From contig NZ_JALBGV010000011.1 in the NCBI RefSeq assembly GCF_023006505.1, forward strand, positions 1-64,000: a DNA stretch of 64,000 bases. Reading direction: 5' to 3'. The stretch's first letter is position 1. Every line of letters starts with the position of its first letter. Positions 15,201 to 23,269 of the stretch are shown piece by piece. Source of the stretch: Neorhizobium sp. SHOUNA12A. GTDB lineage: Bacteria > Pseudomonadota > Alphaproteobacteria > Rhizobiales > Rhizobiaceae. The translations under genes and the position numbers were made by a program. The notes under the pieces were generated by a model, which did not search any database, was not told where the DNA came from, and saw nothing but the letters and a program-made list of their open reading frames with translations.

Positions 15201-17651
15201 ATGACAGAAAAACTCATCATCATCGGCAATGGCATGGCGCCGGGACGCATGCTGGAACACCTCTTCGAACAGGCGCCCGGCCGCTACGACGTCACGATCT
15301 TCAACGCCGAACCACGCGTCAACTACGACCGCATCATGCTCTCGCCGGTGCTTTCCGGCGAAAAGAGCTTCGAGCAGATCGTCATCCATGGCGACGGCTG
15401 GTACATCGACCACGGCATCACGCTCTACAAGGGCCACAAGATCGTCGCGATCGACCGGGCGGCGAAGACCGTTACCTCCGATCACGGCGTCACTGAAAGC
15501 TACGACAAGCTGGTGATCGCCACCGGCTCGGTGCCGTTCATCATCCCGGTACCGGGCAAGGACCTGCCGGGCGTCATCACTTATCGCGACCTCGACGACG
15601 TCCAGGCCATGCTTCTCGCCGCCCAGTCGCGCGAAAAGGCGATCGTCATCGGCGGCGGTCTGCTCGGTCTCGAAGCGGCAGCCGGTCTTGCCCAGCGCGG
15701 CATGGACGTGACCGTGCTGCACGTGATGCCGACGCTGATGGAGCGCCAGCTCGATCCGGCCGCCGGTTACCTGCTGCAGAAGGCCGTCGAAGAACGCGGC
15801 ATCAAGGTGATCTGCAAGGCCAATACCAAACAGATCATCGGCAATGGCAAGGTCGAGGGCGTCGAACTCGACAACGGCACGATCATCCCGGCGACGCTGG
15901 TGGTCATGGCCGTCGGCATCCGCCCGAGCGCCGGCCTCGCCAAGCAAGCAGGCCTTGCGGTCAATCGCGGCATCGTCGTCGATGCGGGAATGCAGACGTC
16001 TGACGGCGACATCTATTCCATCGGCGAATGCGCCGAAGTGGGCGGCATGGTCTATGGTCTCGTCGCACCGCTCTACGAAATGGCCCGCATCGCGGCATCG
16101 CATCTGGCAGGCGATACGAAGCCGGCTTTCGTGCATTCCGACACGCCCACCAAACTCAAGGTCACCGGCATCGACCTCTATTCGCTCGGCGACTTCGCCG
16201 ACGGTGACGATCGGCAGGAAATCGTGCTGCGCGATGCTACCGCCGGCATCTACAAGCGCCTCGTCCTGAAGGACAACCGCATCATCGGCACGGTTCTTTA
16301 CGGCGAGACCTCAGACGGCGCCTGGTTCAACGACCTGAAGAAGAAGGCGACCGATATCACGGAGATGCGCGATACGCTGATCTTCGGCCAGGCCTACCAG
16401 GGAGGGTCCCCGCTGGACCCTATGGCGGCCGTTGCAGCCTTGCCGGATGATGCGGAAATCTGCGGCTGCAACGGCGTCTGCAAGGGCAAGATCACCTCGA
16501 CCATTACCGCCAAGGGCCTGACATCGCTCGACGACGTGCGCGCCCACACCAAGGCTTCCGCCTCCTGCGGCACCTGCACCGGCCTCGTCGAACAGCTGAT
16601 GGCTCTGACGCTTGGCGACGCCTACAATCCTAAGGCTGTGCAGCCGATGTGCACCTGCACCGAACTTGGCCACGACGACGTCCGCCGCCTGATCAAGGCG
16701 AAGGGCCTGAAGACCATCCCCGCGGTCATGCAGGAACTGGAATGGAAGACCTCCTGCGGCTGCGCTAAATGCCGCCCGGCGCTCAACTATTACCTCGTCT
16801 GCGACTGGCCGGATGAATATGCCGACGATTACCAGTCGCGCTACATCAACGAACGCGTCCACGCCAATATCCAGAAGGACGGCACCTATTCCGTCGTGCC
16901 GCGGATGTGGGGCGGCGTCACCAACTCGAACGAACTGCGCGCCATCGCAGACGTCGTCGACAAGTTCGAGATCCCGATGGTGAAGGTCACCGGCGGCCAG
17001 CGCATCGACCTTCTCGGCATCGAGAAGGAAGACCTGCCTGCCGTCTGGGCCGATCTGGGCAAGGCCGGCTTCATCTCCGGCCAGGCCTATGCCAAGGGCC
17101 TGCGCACGGTGAAGACCTGCGTCGGCTCCGATTGGTGCCGCTTCGGCACGCAGGATTCGACCGGCCTCGGCATCCGCATCGAGAAATTCATGTGGGGCTC
17201 CTGGACACCGGCCAAGCTGAAAATGGCGGTCTCCGGGTGTCCGCGCAACTGTGCGGAAGCGACCTGCAAGGACATCGGCGTCATCTGCGTGGACTCGGGC
17301 TTCGAGATCCATTTCGCCGGCGCCGCAGGCCTCGACATCAAGGGCACCGAAGTGCTCGGACTGGTGAAGACCGAGGACGAGGCGCTCGAATACATCGTCG
17401 CACTTACGCAGATGTACCGCGAACAGGGTCGTTATCTCGAGCGCATCTACAAATGGGCGAAGCGCATCGGCCTCGACGAAATCCGCCGGCAGATCATGAC
17501 CGATACGGAGAAGCGCGAGGCCTACTACGAGCGTTTCGTCTTCTCCCAGAAATTCGCCCAGGTCGACCCGTGGTCGGAGCGTGTCTCCGGCAAGGACAAA
17601 CACGAGTTCCGGCCGATGGCGACAGTCGGTTACTCGCATGCAGCCGAGTGA
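15201..17651 (+). CDS. nirB: NADH-dependent nitrite reductase large subunit
   Basis: An 816-residue assimilatory nitrite reductase that reduces nitrite to ammonium. Order of domains: FAD/NAD-binding reductase (LIIIGNGMAPGRML near the start and VIGGGLLGLEAAAGLAQRG near residue 150), a BFD-like [2Fe-2S] domain with CGCNGVCKG near residue 420, a second cysteine-rich segment CGCAKCRPALNYY near residue 520, then the ferredoxin-like and siroheme/[4Fe-4S] domains with TCVGSDWC and SGCPRNCAEATC. It starts 5 bp after nrtC. Siroheme would be supplied with the help of CysG at the end of the operon. Confidence 0.95.
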   Translation: MTEKLIIIGNGMAPGRMLEHLFEQAPGRYDVTIFNAEPRVNYDRIMLSPVLSGEKSFEQIVIHGDGWYIDHGITLYKGHKIVAIDRAAKTVTSDHGVTESYDKLVIATGSVPFIIPVPGKDLPGVITYRDLDDVQAMLLAAQSREKAIVIGGGLLGLEAAAGLAQRGMDVTVLHVMPTLMERQLDPAAGYLLQKAVEERGIKVICKANTKQIIGNGKVEGVELDNGTIIPATLVVMAVGIRPSAGLAKQAGLAVNRGIVVDAGMQTSDGDIYSIGECAEVGGMVYGLVAPLYEMARIAASHLAGDTKPAFVHSDTPTKLKVTGIDLYSLGDFADGDDRQEIVLRDATAGIYKRLVLKDNRIIGTVLYGETSDGAWFNDLKKKATDITEMRDTLIFGQAYQGGSPLDPMAAVAALPDDAEICGCNGVCKGKITSTITAKGLTSLDDVRAHTKASASCGTCTGLVEQLMALTLGDAYNPKAVQPMCTCTELGHDDVRRLIKAKGLKTIPAVMQELEWKTSCGCAKCRPALNYYLVCDWPDEYADDYQSRYINERVHANIQKDGTYSVVPRMWGGVTNSNELRAIADVVDKFEIPMVKVTGGQRIDLLGIEKEDLPAVWADLGKAGFISGQAYAKGLRTVKTCVGSDWCRFGTQDSTGLGIRIEKFMWGSWTPAKLKMAVSGCPRNCAEATCKDIGVICVDSGFEIHFAGAAGLDIKGTEVLGLVKTEDEALEYIVALTQMYREQGRYLERIYKWAKRIGLDEIRRQIMTDTEKREAYYERFVFSQKFAQVDPWSERVSGKDKHEFRPMATVGYSHAAE

Positions 17652-17661
17652 GGAGATGGAC

Positions 17662-17991
17662 ATGAACTGGATCGCAATCGGCAAGCTGACCGACATTCCG
17701 CTCCGCGGCGCGCGCTGCGTGAAGACGCCCCAAGGCAAGATCGGCGTGTTCCGCACCGCCGAAAACCAGGTCTTCGCCATCGAAGATCATTGCCCTCACA
17801 AGGGTGGACCGCTCAGCCAGGGCATCGTGCACGGCACTTCGGTGACGTGTCCGCTGCACAACTGGGTGATTTCGCTCGAAACCGGCAAGGCGCTCGGCGC
17901 TGACGAAGGCTCAGTCCGGACCATCCGGCTCGAACTGCGCGGCGAAGACATCTTCATGGCACTCGAAGAACAGTTGGCCGCAGCCGAATAA
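17662..17991 (+). CDS. nirD: Nitrite reductase small subunit
   Basis: A 109-residue Rieske-fold protein, the small subunit of the NADH nitrite reductase. It keeps the Rieske cluster ligands (CPHKGGPL and CPLHNW), whereas many NirD proteins have lost them, so it may carry a [2Fe-2S] centre. GAGGAG at 17650-17655 supports the ATG at 17662. It begins 10 bp after nirB. Confidence 0.92.
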   Translation: MNWIAIGKLTDIPLRGARCVKTPQGKIGVFRTAENQVFAIEDHCPHKGGPLSQGIVHGTSVTCPLHNWVISLETGKALGADEGSVRTIRLELRGEDIFMALEEQLAAAE

Positions 17992-18039
17992 TCGGCGCGG
18001 CCATTTCAAACGACTACGCTCTAGGGAGACGAGAAAAAA

Positions 18040-18891
18040 ATGTCCTATGTCACACCAACGGAATTCGTGACGAAGATGATCGACGCCGGCGAGGCGAAGA
18101 TCTTCATGTCCACGCGCGACACCCTGATCCGGGCTTTCATGGCGGGCGCAATCCTTGCGCTTTCCGCCGCCTTCGCCGTCACCATCACGGTGCAGACCGG
18201 CAACGCTCTCGCCGGTGGCATCCTCTTCCCGGTCGGCTTCTGCCTTCTCTACCTCATGGGCTTCGATCTCCTGACGGGCGTCTTCACGCTTACACCGCTC
18301 GCCCTGATCGACAAGCGGCCGGGTGTGACCGCCAGCGGCGTGATGCGCAACTGGACGCTCGTCTTCGTCGGCAATTTCGCCGGCGCCTTCCTTGTTGCGG
18401 TGATGATGGCGATCATCTTCACCTTCGGCTTCAGCGAGGCACCAAACGAAGTCGGCCAGAGGATCGGTCATATCGGCGAAGGCCGCACGCTCGGTTATGC
18501 GGCGCACGGCGCGGCGGGCATGCTGACGCTCTTCGTCCGCGGCGTTCTCTGCAACTGGATGGTTTCGACCGGCGTCGTCGCGGCGATGATGTCGACCTCG
18601 GTGTCCGGCAAGGTCATCGGCATGTGGATGCCGATCATGCTGTTCTTCTACATGGGTTTCGAACATTCCATCGTGAACATGTTCCTGTTCCCTTCCGGCC
18701 TGCTGCTGGGCGGCAAGTTCTCGTTCATGGATTACATGATCTGGAACGAAATCCCGACCGTCATCGGCAATCTTGTCGGCGGCCTCACCTTCGTCGGCCT
18801 CACCCTCTATTCGACCCACGGCCGCAAGAAGAGCAAGCAGAGCGTTCCGGCTGGCCATATCGGCAATCCTGCCGGCGTTCCGGCGGAGTGA
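18040..18891 (+). CDS. nirC: Formate/nitrite transporter family protein, probably nitrite
   Basis: A 283-residue FNT-family channel with six hydrophobic segments. Conserved features are the N-terminal helix near MIDAGEAKIFM, a signature near GVLCNWMVSTGVVAAMM and the pore histidine in MGFEHSIVNMF. Its place between nirD and nasA argues for nitrite rather than formate, for uptake or for relief of nitrite build-up. AGGGAGACGAG lies ahead of the ATG. Confidence 0.88.
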   Translation: MSYVTPTEFVTKMIDAGEAKIFMSTRDTLIRAFMAGAILALSAAFAVTITVQTGNALAGGILFPVGFCLLYLMGFDLLTGVFTLTPLALIDKRPGVTASGVMRNWTLVFVGNFAGAFLVAVMMAIIFTFGFSEAPNEVGQRIGHIGEGRTLGYAAHGAAGMLTLFVRGVLCNWMVSTGVVAAMMSTSVSGKVIGMWMPIMLFFYMGFEHSIVNMFLFPSGLLLGGKFSFMDYMIWNEIPTVIGNLVGGLTFVGLTLYSTHGRKKSKQSVPAGHIGNPAGVPAE

Positions 18892-18895
18892 ACCG

Positions 18896-21754
18896 ATGGG
18901 GGCGGGCCTTCTGGAAACGGAAATGCAGGCGGGTGGAAACACCACCAGGACGACCTGCCCCTATTGCGGCGTCGGCTGCGGCGTCATCGCCACAGTGGCG
19001 GACAACGGCGCCGTGACGGTCAAAGGCGATCCCGAGCATCCGGCCAATTTCGGCCGGCTCTGTTCCAAGGGATCGGCGCTCGCCGAAACCATCGATCTCG
19101 ATGGGCGTGTCCTCGTCCCCGAGATCCTCGGCCGGCAGACGGATTGGGATGAGGCGCTCGATCTCGTCGCCGAAAGGTTCTCGAAGACTATTGCGGAACA
19201 CGGGCCGGATTCGGTTGCCTTCTACGTCTCCGGCCAATTGCTGACCGAAGATTATTACGTTGCCAACAAGCTGATGAAGGGCTTCATCGGCTCGGCAAAT
19301 ATCGACACCAATTCCAGGCTTTGCATGTCTTCGTCCGTCGCCGGCCACCGCCGCGCTTTCGGATCCGATACCGTTCCCGGCACCTATGAGGATATCGAAC
19401 TCGCCGATCTGGTCATCCTCACCGGCTCCAACCTCGCCTGGTGTCACCCGGTGATCTATCAGCGGCTCGCAGCAGCCAAGACCGCGCGGCCGGGCATGAA
19501 GATCGTCGTCATCGATCCGCGCCGGACGATGACCTGCGACATTGCCGACCTGCATCTGGGCATCCGGCCGGATGGCGACGTGGCGCTGTTCATGGGCCTG
19601 CTCGCCCACCTGGCGCAAAGCCCGGTGATCGACCAGAACTATATCGCCGCGCATACGCAAGGTTTTGGCGAAGCCTTTGCCGCCGCGGCCACGCTTTCCT
19701 TCACGGAACTGATGGAGCGAACCGGCCTGCCCGCGATGCAGCTTCGCGAGTTCTTTCACCTGTTCGAGACGACGGAAAAGGTCGTCACCTGTTATAGTCA
19801 GGGTGTCAACCAGTCGGCGTCGGGGACGGACAAGGTCAACGCCATCATCAACTGCCATCTGGCGACGGGCCGCATCGGCCGGCCGGGCACGGGACCGTTT
19901 TCGCTGACCGGCCAGCCGAATGCCATGGGTGGCCGCGAGGTCGGCGGTCTCGCCAACATGCTCGCCGCCCATATGGCGATCGAAAGCGCGGACGATCGGG
20001 ACCGCGTGCAGCGTTTCTGGGCCTCGCCTAGGATTGCCGAAAAGCCGGGCCTGAAGGCCGTCGACATGTTCCGCGCCGTCGCCGATGGGCGGATCAAGGC
20101 GCTGTGGATCATGGCCACCAATCCGGTGGTGTCGATGCCGGATGCCGATGCGGTCGAGGCTGCCATCAAAGCCTGTCCTTTCGTGGTGGTCTCCGACATT
20201 CTTCGGGACACCGATACGGCCCGCCACGCGCATGTCCTGCTGCCTTCGGTCGGCTGGGGCGAGAAGGACGGCACCGTCACCAATTCGGAACGCCGCATCT
20301 CCCGCCAGCGCTGGTTTCTGTCCGCCCCCGGTGAAGCCAAAGCCGATTGGTGGCAGATGGCAGAGGTCGGCAAGCGCATGGGCTCTGACGGCTTCGATTA
20401 TAAATCTGCGGCCGAAATCTTCGCCGAACATGCCGCACTTTCGGCCTTCGAGAACGAGGGCAGCCGGGATTTCGATATCGGAGCGTGTGTCGAAATCGGC
20501 GAAGAGGGATACGATGCACTGACGCCGTTCCAATGGCCTGCTCCGCTGGGAGATACCCCCCTCTGGCCTGCCGGCCATCTCCCCCTCAAGGGGGGAGATC
20601 ACAAGCGGCAGGATCGTCGCTTCCAAAGAAACGAGACGGCCTGCTCGACGGATGATTTTGGACAAAGAGTTGGCGCCCAGCCGATCTCCCCCCTTGAGGG
20701 GGAGATGGCCGGCAGGCCAGAGGGGGGTAGCGACAAGCGCTTCTTCGCCGATGGCGGCTTCTATCACCCAGATCGTAGGGCACGTTTCATCGCCGTCCAG
20801 GCGCCGGCCACCGACCGCACCAATGAACAATACCCGCTGACGCTGAATACCGGCCGCATCCGCGATCACTGGCACACGATGACGCGAACGGCGAAAAGTG
20901 CCAGGCTTTCCGGCCATATCGCCGAGCCCTTTGCGGAACTCCATCCGCGCGATGCGATGGAACTCGGCATTCGCGGCGCCGGCCTGGTCGAACTCGAAAG
21001 CCCCCACGGCAAGGCAATCGTCCGGGCGCTGGTCACCGAACGCCAGGCCCGTGGAAACGTCTTCGTGCCGATGCACTGGAACGACCAGTTCGCCGCAAAG
21101 GCGCGCATCGATACGCTGGTCGCACCCGTCACCGACCCGTTTTCCGGTCAACCGGCGTCGAAGAACATAGGGATCGCCGCCCGGCCGTTCGCCGCTTGCC
21201 TCTACGGCTTTGCCGTTTCCGCCTCGAAACCCCTGAACCCCCAGGCGGATTACTGGGCGCTCGCCAAGACCGATGGCGGCTGGCGGATCGAGCTCGCGTT
21301 CGCGGACCCGGTCGAGGACTGGGTGACCTGGTGCCGGGGAGCATTCGGCATCCCGGCCGAGATCGAGCCGCTCGGTTATGCCGACCATCAGTCCGGCGAT
21401 CTGCGCCTCGCCTTTTTCGAGGGCGGAAAGCTGCTCGCAGCTCTTTTCCTGGCGAACGAGCCGGTCGCCGTCGCACGCAACTGGGCAATCGGCCAACTTG
21501 CCGCCGAACATTCCGACCTGCGCAAGCGCTTTGCGATCGTTGCCGGACGGCCCGGGGCCGACCAGCCCGATCCCGGCGCCACCGTCTGCTCCTGCTTTTC
21601 GGTCGGCGTCAACCGGATCATCGGCGCCGTGCGAGGCGGCTGCCACAGCGTCGAGGCCGTCGGAAAAGCAACCAATGCCGGCACCAATTGCGGCTCCTGC
21701 CGCGCTGAAATCAGGGGGATCATCGATGGATGTCTTGCAGCAGCCGCGGAATGA
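18896..21754 (+). CDS. nasA: Assimilatory nitrate reductase catalytic subunit with inserted palindrome
   Basis: A 952-residue molybdopterin guanine dinucleotide oxidoreductase that reduces nitrate to nitrite. An N-terminal [4Fe-4S] motif (CPYCGVGCGV, then LCSKGSAL) is followed by the Mo-bisMGD domains (LTGSNLAWCHP, QGVNQSASGTDKVNAI, GRIGRPGTGPFSLTGQPNAMGGREVGG). The C terminus carries a BFD-like [2Fe-2S] domain (VCSCFSVG and NCGSCRAE), typical of NAD(P)H- or ferredoxin-linked NasA. Codons about 553-611 come from a 176-bp palindromic element inserted without a frameshift; removing it restores GDSDKRFFADGGFYHPD, a normal-looking NasA segment. The ATG at 18896 follows the nirC stop by 4 bp. The gene overlaps cysG by 29 bp. 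Confidence 0.93.
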   Translation: MGAGLLETEMQAGGNTTRTTCPYCGVGCGVIATVADNGAVTVKGDPEHPANFGRLCSKGSALAETIDLDGRVLVPEILGRQTDWDEALDLVAERFSKTIAEHGPDSVAFYVSGQLLTEDYYVANKLMKGFIGSANIDTNSRLCMSSSVAGHRRAFGSDTVPGTYEDIELADLVILTGSNLAWCHPVIYQRLAAAKTARPGMKIVVIDPRRTMTCDIADLHLGIRPDGDVALFMGLLAHLAQSPVIDQNYIAAHTQGFGEAFAAAATLSFTELMERTGLPAMQLREFFHLFETTEKVVTCYSQGVNQSASGTDKVNAIINCHLATGRIGRPGTGPFSLTGQPNAMGGREVGGLANMLAAHMAIESADDRDRVQRFWASPRIAEKPGLKAVDMFRAVADGRIKALWIMATNPVVSMPDADAVEAAIKACPFVVVSDILRDTDTARHAHVLLPSVGWGEKDGTVTNSERRISRQRWFLSAPGEAKADWWQMAEVGKRMGSDGFDYKSAAEIFAEHAALSAFENEGSRDFDIGACVEIGEEGYDALTPFQWPAPLGDTPLWPAGHLPLKGGDHKRQDRRFQRNETACSTDDFGQRVGAQPISPLEGEMAGRPEGGSDKRFFADGGFYHPDRRARFIAVQAPATDRTNEQYPLTLNTGRIRDHWHTMTRTAKSARLSGHIAEPFAELHPRDAMELGIRGAGLVELESPHGKAIVRALVTERQARGNVFVPMHWNDQFAAKARIDTLVAPVTDPFSGQPASKNIGIAARPFAACLYGFAVSASKPLNPQADYWALAKTDGGWRIELAFADPVEDWVTWCRGAFGIPAEIEPLGYADHQSGDLRLAFFEGGKLLAALFLANEPVAVARNWAIGQLAAEHSDLRKRFAIVAGRPGADQPDPGATVCSCFSVGVNRIIGAVRGGCHSVEAVGKATNAGTNCGSCRAEIRGIIDGCLAAAAE
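20554..20729. mobile_element. RIME-type miniature palindromic element inside nasA
   Basis: A 176-bp element whose ends, 20554-20600 and 20683-20729, are 47-bp perfect inverted repeats. Each repeat itself contains two palindromes (TGGCC/GGCCA and CTCCCCC/GGGGGAG). Both outer ends carry TA, consistent with a TA target duplication. Counting one TA as duplicated host sequence, the net insertion is 174 bp, exactly 58 codons, which explains why nasA stays in frame. There is no transposase gene. It resembles Rhizobium RIME sequences, and the translation (LWPAGHLPLKGGD and ISPLEGEMAGRPEGG) is a phrase I recall from rhizobial proteins carrying such repeats. Confidence 0.88.
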
Positions 21755-23213
21755 AGCATCTCCTGATCGTGGTGCCCGCATGGCGCCGCTTGCGAAGCTC
21801 CCGGTCTTCTGGGCGCTCGAAGGCAGGCCCGTCATCGTTGCCGGTGGGTCGGATGCGGCTGCCTGGAAAGCCGAGCTGCTTGCCGCCTGCGGCGCCAATG
21901 TGCATGTCTATGCGGATAGACTGTCCGAGACCTTCGAAAAGCTGATCGAACGCGGGGCGGAACATCCGCAGGGCCGCTTTATTCATCATCTAAACGTGTG
22001 GGACGCTTCGATTTTCGAGGTCGCAACGATCGCGATTGCGATTGCGGATTGCGACGATGAGGACGAGGCGCAGGCGTTTTTCAATGCTGCCCGCGCGGCG
22101 GGCGTGCCGGTCAATGTCATCGACAAACCCGCCTTCTGCCAGTTCCAGTTCGGTTCGATCGTCAACCGCTCGCCGGTCGTCGTATCCATCTCGACCGATG
22201 GCGCGGCGCCGATCCTGGCGCAGGCGATCCGCCGCCGTATCGAAACCCTGCTGCCAGCCTCGTTGAAAAGCTGGGCGGAACTCGCCCAATCGCTCAGGGA
22301 AAAGATCAACGACCGCCTGGCGCCCGGCCCGCAGCGAAGGGCCTTCTGGGAACGTTTCGTGGACCGCGCCTTCGGCAGCGAACCGGGATCGGGCAGCGAA
22401 GCCGCTATCTTCGCCGATGCCGGCCGCGTCGCATCCTCGACCCAGAAGGGCCGTGTCACCCTTGTCGGCGCCGGCCCCGGCGATGCCGAACTTCTGACGC
22501 TGAAGGCGGTGCGTGCGCTGCAGGCGGCCGACGTCATCCTGTTCGACGATCTCGTCTCCGACGAGGTGCTGGAGCTCGCACGCCGCGAGGCGAAACGCAT
22601 GCTGGTCGGAAAACGCGGTGGCCGGGTAAGCTGCCGCCAGGAAGACATCAACGACATGCTGGTGAAGTTCGCCAAGGCGGGCAAACGCGTCGTCCGCCTG
22701 AAGTCCGGCGATCCGATGGTCTTTGGCCGTGCCGGCGAAGAGATCGCCTGCCTGGAACGAGAAGGCATCCCCGTCGACGTGGTGCCGGGCATCACTTCGG
22801 CGAGCGCCATGGCATCGCGGCTCGGCGTGTCGCTGACCCATCGCGACCATGCGCAGGGCGTTCGTTTCGTCACCGGCCATTCGCGCAAGGGCGTGCTGCC
22901 GGACAATCTGGACTGGAAAAGCCTCGCCGATCCGAAGACCACGACCATCTATTACATGGCGGGACGCACGGCGGGAGAGATCGTCAGCAAGCTGACAGAC
23001 GCCGGCATGACGCCCGACATGCCGGTGGTGATCGTCAGCGCGGTGACCCGGCCGAACGAGCGGCGTTGGGCCGGACGGCTGAGCGACATGGCTGCGGCCA
23101 TGGCAGAGATCGGTATCGACGAACCCGTGCTGATCGGCATCGGCCACGTATTTCGCAAGGTCGATTTCGGCGACTGCACGCAGTGGAACGACCAGGCCGC
23201 AGCAAGCGCCTGA
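21726..23213 (+). CDS. cysG: Siroheme synthase, fused dehydrogenase and methyltransferase
   Basis: A 495-residue bifunctional protein. Residues about 20-220 are the precorrin-2 dehydrogenase/ferrochelatase-type domain (KLPVFWALEGRPVIVAGG, then NVIDKPAFCQFQFGSIVNRSP). Residues about 240-490 are the SAM-dependent uroporphyrinogen III methyltransferase (VTLVGAGPGDAELLTLKA, RLKSGDPMVFGRAGEE, VVPGITSASAMA). It makes siroheme, the cofactor of NirB, which explains its place at the end of the operon. AGGGGG at 21712-21717 precedes the ATG at 21726, within the nasA 3' end. A terminator follows at 23219-23242. Confidence 0.92.
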   Translation: MDVLQQPRNEASPDRGARMAPLAKLPVFWALEGRPVIVAGGSDAAAWKAELLAACGANVHVYADRLSETFEKLIERGAEHPQGRFIHHLNVWDASIFEVATIAIAIADCDDEDEAQAFFNAARAAGVPVNVIDKPAFCQFQFGSIVNRSPVVVSISTDGAAPILAQAIRRRIETLLPASLKSWAELAQSLREKINDRLAPGPQRRAFWERFVDRAFGSEPGSGSEAAIFADAGRVASSTQKGRVTLVGAGPGDAELLTLKAVRALQAADVILFDDLVSDEVLELARREAKRMLVGKRGGRVSCRQEDINDMLVKFAKAGKRVVRLKSGDPMVFGRAGEEIACLEREGIPVDVVPGITSASAMASRLGVSLTHRDHAQGVRFVTGHSRKGVLPDNLDWKSLADPKTTTIYYMAGRTAGEIVSKLTDAGMTPDMPVVIVSAVTRPNERRWAGRLSDMAAAMAEIGIDEPVLIGIGHVFRKVDFGDCTQWNDQAAASA

Positions 23214-23218
23214 CGGAA

Positions 23219-23242
23219 AAGGGGCGGTAAAAACCGCCCCTT
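23219..23242. terminator. Bidirectional terminator between cysG and exoP
   Basis: A perfect ten-base stem AAGGGGCGGT/ACCGCCCCTT with an AAAA loop. A and T runs flank it on both strands, so it can end cysG transcripts rightward and exoP transcripts leftward. Confidence 0.85.
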
Positions 23243-23269
23243 GAATCACAGATCAACTGAATCACAGGC

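Noticed and set aside
18800-21898. A 1032-codon minus-strand frame opposite nasA
   Set aside because: Antisense shadow of a confirmed molybdoenzyme gene; its translation has no family features, and the palindrome reads through on both strands.
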